A DNA stretch of 64,000 bases from Pseudomonas marginalis (lineage in GTDB: Bacteria > Pseudomonadota > Gammaproteobacteria > Pseudomonadales > Pseudomonadaceae): contig NZ_FNSU01000001.1 of assembly GCF_900105325.1 (NCBI RefSeq), forward strand, positions 1,054,001 to 1,118,000, in the 5' to 3' direction. Below the pieces are notes generated by a model. It was not told where the DNA came from. It made no database searches and worked only from the letters and a program-made list of their open reading frames with translations. Made by a program: the position numbers and the translations under genes. Below, in pieces: positions 31,501-39,752 of the stretch. How positions within the stretch are numbered: position 1 is the first letter of the stretch; each line of letters starts with the position of its first letter.

Positions 31501-31961
31501 TCGACACAGCGGTAGCCGCTGGCTTCGAGGCGCGTGCGCATCTGTTCCACGTCGAGTTTCTGGCCGATATCCAGCACCAGGCTGCTGCCCAGCAGGAACT
31601 TGGTCGGCGCCAGGCGGTGCAGGGCGGTGGTGATCGGCACCACCAATACACCGTGGGCCAGTTCCGGCAGGCGGTACAGGCTGGCGATGCGCTGGGAGAT
31701 GATGTCCTGGTGCGGCGAGAACAGGTCGTAGGGCAGGGTTTCCCAGTCGGGAAAATGCAGCACCGGCAAATCGGGGGCGAAGAAGCTCAGCTCCTGCTCC
31801 AACCGTTCGGCGCTTTGGCTGTCGGCGGTAAGCAGCAGGGTAAAGCGCTTGGCTGCGCTGGCAGCCTCGGCAATGGCCAGGCTCAGGGCGGCACCGGGCA
31901 GGTTGCCCCAGTGCTGTTTACCTGCCGCGGCAGGGAGAAGCGGTAGACGCAGAACGGGCAC
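28512..31961 (-). CDS. mfd: Transcription-repair coupling factor Mfd
   Basis: ATP-dependent translocase that removes RNA polymerase stalled at DNA lesions and recruits UvrA. 1149 residues, full length. It has the N-terminal UvrB-like module, the RNA polymerase interaction domain (VHIDHGVGRYLGLQ), the helicase core with Walker A GDVGFGKTEVA (Lys636) and DEEH (Asp731), and the C-terminal TRCF domain (LIPEDYLPDVHARLILYKR). The start is a GTG (MPVLRLPLLPAA) with a GGAG about 12 bases upstream. It heads a leftward operon. Confidence 0.97.
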   Translation of the reverse strand: MPVLRLPLLPAAAGKQHWGNLPGAALSLAIAEAASAAKRFTLLLTADSQSAERLEQELSFFAPDLPVLHFPDWETLPYDLFSPHQDIISQRIASLYRLPELAHGVLVVPITTALHRLAPTKFLLGSSLVLDIGQKLDVEQMRTRLEASGYRCVDTVYEHGEFAVRGALIDLFPMGSKLPYRIDLFDDEIETLRTFDPENQRSIDKVESIKLLPAREFPLQKDAVTRFKARFRERFDVDFRRCPIFQDLSSGITPAGIEYYLPLFFDETSTLFDYLPQDTQVFSLPGIEQAAENFWNDVRNRYEERRVDPSRPLLPPAELFLPVEDCFARLKNWPRVVASQQDVDTGSGRERFPAATLPDLAIQAKATQPLEALSNFLGDFPGRVLFTAESAGRREVLLELLERLKLRPKTVDSWPDFVAGKERLAITIAPLDEGLLLDDPALALIAESPLFGQRVMQRRRREKRADANNDAVIKNLTELREGAPVVHIDHGVGRYLGLQTLEIDNQAAEFLTMEYAEGAKLYVPVANLHLIARYTGSDDALAPLHRLGSETWQKAKRKAAEQVRDVAAELLDIYARRAAREGYAFADPKADYATFSAGFAFEETPDQQTTIEAVRADMLAPKPMDRLVCGDVGFGKTEVAMRAAFIAVHGGKQVAILVPTTLLAQQHYNSFRDRFADWPVTVEVMSRFKSAKEVNAAVADLAEGKIDIVIGTHKLLSDDVKIKNLGLVIIDEEHRFGVRQKEQLKALRSEVDILTLTATPIPRTLNMAVSGMRDLSIIATPPARRLSVRTFVMEQNKSTVKEALLRELLRGGQVYYLHNDVKTIEKCAADLAELVPEARIAIGHGQMRERDLEQVMSDFYHKRFNVLIASTIIETGIDVPSANTIIIERADKFGLAQLHQLRGRVGRSHHQAYAYLLTPPRQQITGDAEKRLEAIANTQDLGAGFVLATNDLEIRGAGELLGDGQSGQIQAVGFTLYMEMLERAVKAIRKGEQPNLDQPLGGGPEINLRLPALIPEDYLPDVHARLILYKRIASATDEEGLKDLQVEMIDRFGLLPEPTKNLVRLTLLKLQAEQLGIKKVDAGPQGGRIEFEAQTPVDPLVLIKLIQGQPNRYKFEGATLFKFMVPMERAEERFNTLEALFERLIPKSA

Positions 31962-32316
31962 GGAAGGTTGAGCTCCAAGCGTTGCGACAAAGTCGGTAAT
32001 TGTAACGGCCCGAGGTGCCGCCTGTCAGTTGCTGACTGAGCCTATTACGGTTTGTAGGAAATGTAGTGGCTAAGACAAACAAAGCAGCCTTTTGACTCAT
32101 TATGTAGTGCCGTTTTGCACGGATGTTTCGGAGAGTTACGGACAAGTTGGCGGCACTGCGCCATTGGTGGCCTTCTGAAACCCGCGTGTTTCCTGGCCTG
32201 TAGCGGGGTGGTATTTTTTTGCAAGGGCTTTTTGTTGTGGTTGGCGCATTGCTCAACGGGCGGTCGGACGACATAATGTAGCCCCTTTTTTCAGCCCCTA
32301 CATGTGGAAGGTTCCC
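31962..32316. promoter_or_regulatory. mfd/gap divergent intergenic region
   Basis: This 355-bp region has no supportable gene. A possible gap promoter is TTGCTC-N17-CATAAT, ending near 32277. A perfect palindrome GAAAC-ccgcgt-GTTTC occurs at 32177-32192; its 6-base spacer differs from the PsrA boxes seen in this window. The gap ribosome site GGAAGG lies just before its GTG. Confidence 0.5.
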
Positions 32317-33765
32317 GTGACTCAGAAGCCCGACCAGTGTCTTGGTGAATGGATCGACCGTGAAGCACTCGCAGAAGCGATGATCCCGCTTATCGGTCAG
32401 CTGTACCGCAATAACAATGTGGTGAGCTCGATCTATGGCCGCAGCCTGATCAACCAATCAGTCATCGCGATTCTCAAGGCGCATCGCTTTGCTCGCCATC
32501 GTTCCGCCGACGACAGCGAACTCTCCGTCCACGAAACATTCCCCCTGCTCAAGGCCATGAGCGAGCTCAAGCTCGGCGCGGCTTCGGTAGACCTGGGCAA
32601 GCTGGCCTACAAATTCCGCAAGGAAGGTGCCGGCCGCAGCGCCGAGCAGTTCGTGCGTGAAGAAATGGCCGATGTGGTGGGCCAGCAAAACGCCGCTGCC
32701 CGCAAAGGCACCGACGTTGTCCTGTACGGTTTCGGTCGTATCGGCCGCCTGCTGGCGCGCATCCTGATCGAAAAAACCGGTGGCGGCGACGGCCTGCGCC
32801 TGCGTGCCATCGTGGTGCGCAAAGGCGCCGAGAACGACTTGACCAAACGCGCCAGCCTGCTGCGTCGCGATTCGGTACACGGTTCGTTCAACGGCACCAT
32901 CACCATCGACGAAGAAAACAACACCATCACCGCCAACGGTAACCTGATCCAGGTGATCTACGCGAAGAACCCGACCGAGGTGGATTACACCCAGTACGGC
33001 ATCAAGGACGCCCTGCTGGTGGACAACACCGGCGTATGGCGTGATGCCGAAGGCCTGGGCCAGCACCTGGCCTGCCCGGGTATCGACCGCGTCGTGCTGA
33101 CCGCGCCTGGCAAAGGCAAGCTCAAGAACATCGTGCACGGCATCAACCACGGTGAAATCACCGCTGACGACAAGATCGTGTCCGCCGCCTCCTGCACCAC
33201 CAACGCCATCGTGCCGGTGCTCAAGGCTGTGAATGACAAGTTCGGCATCGTCAACGGCCACGTTGAAACCGTTCACTCGTACACCAACGACCAGAACCTG
33301 ATCGACAACTTCCACAAGGGCGATCGCCGTGGCCGCAGCGCCGCGCTGAACATGGTCATCACCGAGACCGGTGCCGCCACCGCCGCTGCCAAGGCCTTGC
33401 CTGAGCTGGCCGGCAAGCTGACCGGTAACGCGATCCGTGTGCCGACGCCGAACGTGTCGATGGCCATTCTCAACCTGAACCTTGAGAAAGCCGCTACCCG
33501 TGAAGAGATGAACGAGTACCTGCGCTACATGGCGCTGCACTCCGACCTGCATAAGCAAATCGACTTCGTCAATTCCCAGGAAGTGGTGTCCACCGACTTC
33601 GTTGGCTCGCGCCACGCCGGTGTGGTGGACGCGGAAGCGACCATCAGCCAGGACAACCGCGTTGTGCTGTACGTCTGGTACGACAACGAGTTCGGCTACA
33701 GCTGCCAGGTGGTTCGCGTGATGGAAGACATGGCCGGGGTCAATCCGCCTGCGTTCCCGCGCTAA
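32317..33765 (+). CDS. Long-form glyceraldehyde-3-phosphate dehydrogenase
   Basis: NAD(P)-dependent GAPDH of 482 residues, about 150 longer than the common 330-residue form. The extra residues are an N-terminal extension of about 125 aa with no domain I can name (TQKPDQCLGEWIDREALAEAM onward, given in outline). The Rossmann motif YGFGRIGRLLAR starts near 138 and the catalytic Cys293 lies in SAASCTTNAIVP. GTG at 32317 is preferred because GGAAGG precedes it; an ATG at 32302 is also open. Pseudomonas carries such a long form besides the classical one. It probably serves gluconeogenesis or the lower Entner-Doudoroff route, which is inference. Confidence 0.92.
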   Translation: MTQKPDQCLGEWIDREALAEAMIPLIGQLYRNNNVVSSIYGRSLINQSVIAILKAHRFARHRSADDSELSVHETFPLLKAMSELKLGAASVDLGKLAYKFRKEGAGRSAEQFVREEMADVVGQQNAAARKGTDVVLYGFGRIGRLLARILIEKTGGGDGLRLRAIVVRKGAENDLTKRASLLRRDSVHGSFNGTITIDEENNTITANGNLIQVIYAKNPTEVDYTQYGIKDALLVDNTGVWRDAEGLGQHLACPGIDRVVLTAPGKGKLKNIVHGINHGEITADDKIVSAASCTTNAIVPVLKAVNDKFGIVNGHVETVHSYTNDQNLIDNFHKGDRRGRSAALNMVITETGAATAAAKALPELAGKLTGNAIRVPTPNVSMAILNLNLEKAATREEMNEYLRYMALHSDLHKQIDFVNSQEVVSTDFVGSRHAGVVDAEATISQDNRVVLYVWYDNEFGYSCQVVRVMEDMAGVNPPAFPR

Positions 33766-33781
33766 GCCTTAGCACTGAATG

Positions 33782-33810
33782 AAAAAGCCCCGACTGGTTC
33801 GGGGCTTTTT
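33782..33810. terminator. gap terminator
   Basis: The hairpin AAAAAGCCCCGA-ctgg-TTCGGGGCTTTTT lies 16 bp after the gap stop and is nearly symmetric, so it may act in both directions. Confidence 0.9.
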
Positions 33811-33907
33811 CATGGCAGCGGGTTTTGTGTTGTCGAGCTGGGCCTCATCGGCAGCAGGCTCCCTCCCACATTTGAATGTATTCACAAGTCGACATGTGGG
33901 AGGGGGC

Positions 33908-34063
33908 TAATGCCAGTCAGTTAAGGCTTTTTGTAGGAGCGAGCTTGCTCGCGAAAAACTCACAGGCGCCGCGTTCATTCAGGAAGCACGCGTTATCGTT
34001 GGCGTTTTTCGCGAGCAAGCTCGCTCCTACAGGAGGCGATGTACGCTTAACTGACTGGCATTA
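33908..34063. mobile_element. MITE-like element with 18-bp terminal inverted repeats, inserted in a REP
   Basis: The ends TAATGCCAGTCAGTTAAG (33908-33925) and CTTAACTGACTGGCATTA (34046-34063) are perfect inverted repeats. GGGC flanks the element on both sides (33904-33907 and 34064-34067), and removing the element with one copy restores the intact REP arm seen at 41059-41084. It has no coding capacity; its interior is a REPIN of another class. This is the structure of a non-autonomous transposable element. Confidence 0.82.
33932..34031. repeat. REPIN (GTAGGAGCGAGC class) inside the MITE-like element
   Basis: The arms TGTAGGAGCGAGCTTGCTCG (from 33932) and its reverse complement (ending 34031) form the same doublet as at 3567 and 13851, here occupying nearly the whole interior of the element at 33908-34063. 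Confidence 0.92.
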
Positions 34064-34102
34064 GGGCTTGCCCCCGATAGCGATCGTTCAGAGGATGCAT
34101 AC

Positions 34103-34636
34103 TCATTTCAGCAGTTTGCCGCGCAAATCATCGGACAAACCCTTGGGCGCCAGCCAAATACCCAGGTAGGCCCTTGCCAGCGCGTCATTGCGGCTGCTGA
34201 ATACCACCTGCCCATTGATCTCCAGATTCAGGCCACGGCCGGGGCGAAAGTCCAGGGCGTAGCGATCACCGCTGCGGATGTTACGAAAGCTGGCGTGCAA
34301 CTGGTCGACTTCAATCCTCAGGCGAGGGCTGGCTTGCTGGCGCTCCAAGGTGGCCGTCGCCGCCTTGATCACATCGTTGCGGTCGATGTCGCGAAAGTAA
34401 TACAGCACAAGGCGCAGCGGCTGTTGCGAGTCCCATGCCTGCCTGGCGCTCACAGTCTGCGGGGCATACAGCGCAGCCGCGTACACATCCGCCCAGAGGT
34501 AGGTGAACACCGTCTGGTTTTTCAGCGCCAGTCCATGGGCTTGCGCAGGAAAATCGGCTTGCCGGAGCCGGTCTGCCTCACTTGCATGCACCACAACCGA
34601 AAAAATCATCATTAAACAGAAAACGACATGCCGCAT
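34103..34636 (-). CDS. Chalcone-isomerase-like periplasmic protein
   Basis: 177-residue protein of the bacterial chalcone isomerase-like family. MRHVVFCLMMIFSVVVHASEA is a Sec signal peptide, which decides the ATG at 34636 although the frame is open much further. The mature part has the family features: FTYLWADVYAAALYAPQTVSA, LRLVLYYFRDIDRNDVIKA and YLGIWLAPKGLSDDLRGKLL. Bacterial members generally lack isomerase activity on flavonoids and their role is unknown; fatty-acid binding has been proposed for related folds. Monocistronic, divergent from sthA. Confidence 0.82.
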   Translation of the reverse strand: MRHVVFCLMMIFSVVVHASEADRLRQADFPAQAHGLALKNQTVFTYLWADVYAAALYAPQTVSARQAWDSQQPLRLVLYYFRDIDRNDVIKAATATLERQQASPRLRIEVDQLHASFRNIRSGDRYALDFRPGRGLNLEINGQVVFSSRNDALARAYLGIWLAPKGLSDDLRGKLLK

Positions 34637-34870
34637 AATGGCCCGTCCTGCAAAGGTGCGTGTCAGCAGTGTAATGCCCGTTTCCTGTTCCTGTAGTAAA
34701 GGCAAAACTGGCCTACGACGCGACCAAGGGTTAATGTGCGCGGCGTTGAGCCTTATATAGACTGTGCCCCGGTTCACACACTTGAGCCAAATTGTCCTTC
34801 ATGACCGCTGGCCGCGGCATGATTTAGCCAGGCGTCCAACCGTGCGCCTGGCCTGTTCTGAGGAGTACGC

Positions 34871-36265
34871 ATGGCTGTCTACAACTACGACGTGGTGGTA
34901 CTGGGTTCCGGCCCGGCTGGAGAAGGTGCGGCGATGAACGCCGCGAAGGCAGGGCGCAAGGTGGCGATGGTCGATAGCCGTCGCCAGGTCGGCGGTAACT
35001 GCACCCACCTGGGTACCATCCCGTCCAAGGCTTTGCGTCACTCGGTGCGCCAGATCATGCAGTTCAACACCAACCCGATGTTCCGGGCCATTGGTGAGCC
35101 GCGCTGGTTCTCGTTCCCGGACGTGTTGAAAAGCGCCGAGAAGGTCATCTCCAAGCAAGTCGCTTCGCGCACCGGCTACTACGCCCGTAACCGTGTCGAC
35201 CTGTTCTTCGGCACCGGCAGCTTCGCCGACGAGCAAACCGTCGAAGTGGTGTGCGCCAACGGCGTGGTCGAGAAGCTGGTGGCCAAGCACATCATCATCG
35301 CCACCGGTTCGCGCCCGTATCGCCCGGCGGACATCGATTTCCACCACCCGCGTATCTACGATAGCGACACCATCCTCAGCCTGGGCCATACCCCGCGCAA
35401 GTTGATCATCTACGGCGCCGGCGTGATCGGCTGTGAATACGCCTCGATCTTCAGCGGCCTGGGCGTGCTGGTGGAGCTGGTGGACAACCGCGACCAGTTG
35501 CTGAGCTTCCTCGACTCGGAAATTTCCCAGGCGTTGAGCTACCACTTCAGCAACAACAACATCACCGTGCGTCACAACGAAGAATACGAGCGGGTCGAAG
35601 GCCTGGACAACGGCGTGATCCTGCACCTCAAGTCCGGCAAGAAGATCAAGGCCGATGCCTTGCTGTGGTGCAACGGCCGTACCGGCAACACCGACAAGCT
35701 CGGCATGGAAAACATCGGGGTCAAGGTCAACAGCCGTGGCCAGATCGAAGTGGACGAGAACTATCGCACCTGCGTGACCAACATCTACGGTGCCGGTGAC
35801 GTGATAGGCTGGCCAAGCCTGGCCAGTGCGGCGCATGACCAGGGCCGTTCGGCCGCCGGCAGCATTGTCGACAACGGCAGCTGGCGTTATGTGAACGACG
35901 TGCCGACCGGGATCTACACGATTCCCGAGATCAGCTCGATCGGCAAGAACGAGCACGAACTGACCAAGGCCAAGGTGCCTTACGAAGTGGGCAAGGCGTT
36001 CTTCAAGAGCATGGCGCGTGCACAGATCGCCGGTGAGCCGCAAGGCATGCTCAAGATCCTGTTCCACCGCGAAACCCTGGAAGTCCTCGGCGTGCATTGC
36101 TTCGGCTACCAGGCTTCGGAGATCGTGCACATCGGCCAGGCGATCATGAACCAGCCGGGTGAGCAAAATACCCTCAAGTATTTCGTCAACACCACGTTCA
36201 ACTACCCGACCATGGCCGAAGCCTATCGGGTAGCGGCCTACGACGGCCTCAACCGGCTTTTTTGA
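34871..36265 (+). CDS. sthA: Soluble pyridine nucleotide transhydrogenase SthA
   Basis: FAD enzyme that equilibrates NADPH + NAD+ with NADP+ + NADH in the cytosol without membrane energy, usually draining excess NADPH. 464 residues. FAD motif [15 protein letters not shown] begins near 12; the redox-active disulfide site of related reductases is half lost ([15 protein letters not shown]: Cys44 kept, second Cys replaced by Thr49), which is the family signature. The NAD(P) motif [11 protein letters not shown] and C-terminal dimer domain follow. Preceded by TGAGGAGTACGC. Confidence 0.96.
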   Translation: MAVYNYDVVVLGSGPAGEGAAMNAAKAGRKVAMVDSRRQVGGNCTHLGTIPSKALRHSVRQIMQFNTNPMFRAIGEPRWFSFPDVLKSAEKVISKQVASRTGYYARNRVDLFFGTGSFADEQTVEVVCANGVVEKLVAKHIIIATGSRPYRPADIDFHHPRIYDSDTILSLGHTPRKLIIYGAGVIGCEYASIFSGLGVLVELVDNRDQLLSFLDSEISQALSYHFSNNNITVRHNEEYERVEGLDNGVILHLKSGKKIKADALLWCNGRTGNTDKLGMENIGVKVNSRGQIEVDENYRTCVTNIYGAGDVIGWPSLASAAHDQGRSAAGSIVDNGSWRYVNDVPTGIYTIPEISSIGKNEHELTKAKVPYEVGKAFFKSMARAQIAGEPQGMLKILFHRETLEVLGVHCFGYQASEIVHIGQAIMNQPGEQNTLKYFVNTTFNYPTMAEAYRVAAYDGLNRLF

Positions 36266-36307
36266 GCGGCTCCGGCCGGTGGCCTGAGCCGGCCGGGGAG
36301 ACCGATT

Positions 36308-37030
36308 TCAGTAATTCTCGAGGGTGGCAGTGGCCAAACCGGGAAAGTCTGTAATCAGGCTATCTACGCCGAAGTCGGCGAGCCTGCGCATCAGCGCAGG
36401 TTCGTTGACTGTCCACACGGACACGTGCAGGCCCTGGCGCTGGGCTTTTTCCAGGCGTTCGGGGGTGCACAACGTCCAGTTCAACGCCAGCATCTCACAG
36501 CCGTAGTTTTGCGCGACCTTCAGCGGGTCGAGCCACGCATATTCGGCGACCAGCCCGCGTGACAGGTCGGGGGTGAGTTCAACCGCCGCCTTCAACACTT
36601 CCCGCGAGCTTGAGGTCACGGTGACCTTGTCCATCAGGCCGAAACGCACGGCCATCTCACGAATGGCCAGCACGGTGGTCGCGGCGCGGGTGCGCGAGGC
36701 GCTTTTGACTTCCAGTTGCCAGTGATCGAAGTCGCACTGTTCGAACAGCTCTTCCAGGCGCGGAATCGGGCAAGGCTTGACCCAGCCCGGGCCGCCTTTG
36801 CGCGCGTCCATCTTCACCAGGTCTGCCGCCGAATACTCGACGACTTTGCCGCGCCGGTCGGTGGTGCGCTTGAGGGTCGGGTCGTGGATGACCATCAGTT
36901 CGCCGTCCATGGACAGGTGCAAATCCAGTTCGCAGCGGCGTACACCGTGCTTGAGACACGCCTGGAAGCTGGTCAGGGTGTTTTCCGGTGCTTCGCCTTT
37001 GGCACCGCGGTGGCCGTAGATCAGGGTCAC
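36308..37030 (-). CDS. Glycerophosphodiester phosphodiesterase
   Basis: 240-residue cytosolic-type GDPD (UgpQ-like) that hydrolyses deacylated phospholipids to sn-glycerol-3-phosphate and an alcohol. It starts GTG ACC CTG with AAAGGAG at ideal distance; a longer upstream frame is not family-like and would hide the HRG motif. Catalytic and metal residues are recognisable: IYGHRGAKGEAPENTL, CELDLHLSMDGELMVIHD and the downstream LEVK. There is no signal peptide, unlike periplasmic GlpQ. It is convergent with sthA and may share a promoter with the PilZ gene behind its start. Confidence 0.92.
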   Translation of the reverse strand: MTLIYGHRGAKGEAPENTLTSFQACLKHGVRRCELDLHLSMDGELMVIHDPTLKRTTDRRGKVVEYSAADLVKMDARKGGPGWVKPCPIPRLEELFEQCDFDHWQLEVKSASRTRAATTVLAIREMAVRFGLMDKVTVTSSSREVLKAAVELTPDLSRGLVAEYAWLDPLKVAQNYGCEMLALNWTLCTPERLEKAQRQGLHVSVWTVNEPALMRRLADFGVDSLITDFPGLATATLENY

Positions 37031-37074
37031 AGTTGCTCCTTTACGCCAGGTTGTCTGGCAGGGTAAATACGAAT

Positions 37075-37658
37075 TCAGGTGTCTTGGGCGTCGCTCTGTT
37101 CCCGTGCCAGGCGCCGTTCCTGCGCCTGTTTCTGCAGGATGTAGCGCGCCAGGAGCTGGCGTTGGGCATCGGTCATGGCTTCGAATTCCGTGCCGACGTC
37201 GAAGCCTGTGCCCTTGGAATCGCAATGGGTGACCCGCGCGCGCAGCAGCAGGCCGAGCGCCTGGGGCATCAGCACCAGCTTGACCGCCAGGTGCGCACCC
37301 ACCGTCAGGGGGAGGGGTGTTGGAAATCGATGCCGCCTTCGGAAATGATCACCGGCTGCGGGGCGCCGACCTCATCCAGCAGGCCGCGGGCCATGATTTG
37401 GCTGAGCAAATCCAGGCGTTTGTTCTGCACGCGGAGAAAGGCGACGAGGGTGCGATCCTTCTCGCTGAGCTGGCGCAGCAGGTGCTGGGCTTCAAATTCG
37501 CTCAGGTGCAGTTCACTGAGCAGATTGAACAGCGGTGAATCATCCAGCAACACTTCCTTGCTCGCCGCTTCGGGGGCAGACAGGCTTTTGATTTGGAGTG
37601 CGATCATGTCGTCGATACGGTAGTATTCGCGGCGCTCTTCTTCATCTAATGTCGACAT
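37075..37658 (-). pseudogene. PilZ-domain protein, interrupted by a one-base frameshift
   Basis: Two adjacent reading frames make one protein. The first (37305-37658) starts MSTLDEEERREYYRIDDMIAL and ends GGIDFQHPSP-stop. The second picks up in another frame as PLTVGAHLAVKLVLMPQALG and runs to 37075. PilZ features fall on both halves: the RREYYR element at residues 9-14 and the ISEGGIDF turn just before the break. The break is a cytosine run (CCCCTCCCCCTGACGG on the coding strand); one more C would restore about 194 residues. PilZ domains bind cyclic di-GMP. The break could be a real mutation, a slippery phase-variable tract, or a sequencing error. Confidence 0.85.
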
Positions 37659-37752
37659 GGCGAACCCCAGGTAACGGTAATGGTCTGAGTGTAAAGCTGC
37701 TTACCAGACCCCGCCACCGGGACGTCTTCTTTTCCTCCGAACAAGCCCCGAC

Positions 37753-39003
37753 ATGTTCAGACCTCTCTTCGTATTTATTGGCACGCGTTATACCCGTGCA
37801 AAGCGTCGCAATCATTTTGTGTCGTTCATTTCCTTGACCTCGATGATCGGTCTCGCCCTTGGTGTGGTCGTGATGATCGTGGTGCTGTCGGTGATGAACG
37901 GCTTCGATCATGAAATGCGCACCCGCGTGCTGGGCATGGTGCCCCACGCGACCATCGAGGGCGATGCGCCCATCAGCGACTGGCAAAGCCTGGCCGCCAA
38001 GGTCAAGCAGAACCCCAAGGTAGTGGCCGTGGCGCCGTTTACCCAGATGCAGGGGCTGCTGACCAACGACGGCAAGGTGCAGAAAATCCTGCTCAATGCC
38101 ATCGATCCGGCCCAGGAACGCAACGTCTCGATCATCGACAAGTTCATGTTGCAGGGCAAGCTCGACGATCTGGCCCCCGGCAGTTTTGGCATTGTCATCG
38201 GTGACAAGGCGGCGGCCAAGCTCGGCGTAGGCATCGGCGACAAACTGACCTTCGTCGCGCCGGAAGTCACCGTGACGCCGGCCGGCATGTTCCCGCGCAT
38301 GAAGCGCTTTACCGTGGTCGGCACCTTCCACGTCGGCGCCGGCGAGATCGACGGCTACCTCGGCCTGACCAACCTCACCGACCTGGCCCGCCTGCATCGC
38401 TGGCAGCCGGACCAGGTGCAAGGCCTGCGCCTGAAGTTCAACGACCTGTTCGATGCCCCGCGTGGCGCCTGGGAAATCGCCCAGCACCTGGGTGAAAGCC
38501 AGTACTACGCCCGCGACTGGACCCGCACCCACGGCAACCTGTACCAGGCCATCCGCATGGAAAAAGCCATGATCGGCCTGCTGTTGCTGCTGATCGTCGC
38601 GGTCGCGGCCTTCAACATCATCTCCACGCTGGTGATGGTGGTGAATGACAAGAAGGGCGACATCGCCATCCTGCGCACCCTCGGCGCCACGCCGGGGCAG
38701 ATCATGGCGATCTTCATGGTGCAGGGCACCGTGATCGGCGTGGTCGGCACCTTGATCGGCACTGCGGTAGGCATTTTGGCCGCGCTGAACGTCAGTGCCG
38801 CCATCGCCTTGCTTGAAAAGGTGATCGGCCACAAGTTCCTCAACGCCGACGTCTACTTCATCGATTACCTGCCGTCCCAGGTGCAAGCCCAGGACGTGCT
38901 GATGGTGGGCGGCGCCGCGTTGGTCCTGAGTTTCCTTGCCACCCTGTATCCAGCCTGGCGCGCGGCACGTACCCAGCCAGCACAGGCCTTACGTTATGAG
39001 TGA
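37753..39003 (+). CDS. lolC: Lipoprotein-releasing ABC permease LolC
   Basis: Inner-membrane subunit of LolCDE, which extracts outer-membrane lipoproteins from the inner membrane and hands them to LolA. 416 residues with four membrane helices: one near residues 25-50 and three in the last 150, around a large periplasmic domain. The FtsX-like C-terminal region has [23 protein letters not shown]. It is a clear paralogue of the gene at 39753 (near-identical first 45 residues). Its stop overlaps the lolD start. Which of the two is LolC and which LolE is assigned by gene order. Confidence 0.93.
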   Translation: MFRPLFVFIGTRYTRAKRRNHFVSFISLTSMIGLALGVVVMIVVLSVMNGFDHEMRTRVLGMVPHATIEGDAPISDWQSLAAKVKQNPKVVAVAPFTQMQGLLTNDGKVQKILLNAIDPAQERNVSIIDKFMLQGKLDDLAPGSFGIVIGDKAAAKLGVGIGDKLTFVAPEVTVTPAGMFPRMKRFTVVGTFHVGAGEIDGYLGLTNLTDLARLHRWQPDQVQGLRLKFNDLFDAPRGAWEIAQHLGESQYYARDWTRTHGNLYQAIRMEKAMIGLLLLLIVAVAAFNIISTLVMVVNDKKGDIAILRTLGATPGQIMAIFMVQGTVIGVVGTLIGTAVGILAALNVSAAIALLEKVIGHKFLNADVYFIDYLPSQVQAQDVLMVGGAALVLSFLATLYPAWRAARTQPAQALRYE

Positions 39004-39694
39004 ATCGGGCATGAGTGAAAAAGCAATCCTGAGCTGCCGCAACCTGGGCAAATCCTACGAGGAAGGCCCGGAGTCGGTCGTGGTGCTGTCCAACCTGCAA
39101 CTGGAACTGCATCCCGGCGAGCGCGTGGCGATCGTCGGCAGTTCCGGTTCCGGCAAAAGTACCTTGCTCAACCTGTTGGGCGGCCTCGATACGCCGTCCC
39201 AGGGCAGCGTATGGCTGGCCGGTGAAGAACTGTCGGCCCTGAATGAAAAGGCCCGTGGCCAGTTGCGCAACCGCTCGTTGGGCTTTGTGTACCAGTTCCA
39301 CCACCTGTTGCCGGAATTCACCGCCCTGGAAAACGTGTGCATGCCGCTGTTGATCGGCAAGACCGCGATCCCGGAAGCGCGCCAGCGTGCCAAGGCGTTG
39401 CTCGAGCGCGTCGGCCTCGGCCATCGCCTGGAACACAAGCCGGCCGAACTGTCCGGCGGTGAGCGCCAGCGTGTGGCGATTGCCCGTGCCCTGGTGAACA
39501 ACCCGGGCCTGGTGATGCTCGACGAGCCCACCGGCAACCTCGACTCCCACACCGCCCAGGGCATCAAGGACTTGATGCTGGAACTGAGCACCCAGATGCG
39601 CACCGCGTTCCTGGTGGTGACCCATGACATGAGCATGGCCCGCCAGATGGACCGCGTGCTGCACCTGCAGGAAGGTCATCTGGTCGCCATCTGA
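38996..39694 (+). CDS. lolD: Lipoprotein-releasing ATPase LolD
   Basis: ATP-binding subunit of LolCDE. 232 residues: Walker [10 protein letters not shown], signature LSGGERQR, Walker [13 protein letters not shown] and an H-loop in [10 protein letters not shown]. The ATG at 38996 lies inside the last codons of lolC (ATGAGTGA), indicating translational coupling; a second ATG at 39011 is possible. It sits between its two permease partners. Confidence 0.95.
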   Translation: MSESGMSEKAILSCRNLGKSYEEGPESVVVLSNLQLELHPGERVAIVGSSGSGKSTLLNLLGGLDTPSQGSVWLAGEELSALNEKARGQLRNRSLGFVYQFHHLLPEFTALENVCMPLLIGKTAIPEARQRAKALLERVGLGHRLEHKPAELSGGERQRVAIARALVNNPGLVMLDEPTGNLDSHTAQGIKDLMLELSTQMRTAFLVVTHDMSMARQMDRVLHLQEGHLVAI

Positions 39695-39703
39695 CCTGTT
39701 TCA

Positions 39704-39735
39704 AGCCCGGTGCCTGACGCCGGGTTTTCTATTTT
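39704..39735 (+). terminator. Possible intra-operon terminator between lolD and lolE
   Basis: AAGCCCGG-tgcctgacg-CCGGGTTTT followed by CTATTTTT resembles an intrinsic terminator. It lies within what should be one operon, so it may only lower lolE expression. Confidence 0.5.
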
Positions 39736-39752
39736 TCCAACGGTGCCCGCGA

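Larger units (their letters stand above)
33857..34081. repeat. GTGGGAGGGGGC-class REP doublet split by an insertion
   Basis: A left arm (GCTCCCTCCCACATTTGAATG, in part 33858-33877) and a right arm beginning TGTGGGAGGGGGC (33895-33907) match the intact doublet at 41010-41084. The right arm resumes only at 34064 with GGGCTTGCCCCCGATAG. The 156 bp between are the separate element listed at 33908. Confidence 0.85.

Noticed and set aside
32177..32192. PsrA operator before gap
   Set aside because: The arms fit but the 6-base spacer is outside the 2-4 range of the known consensus, so it is reported only as an observation.
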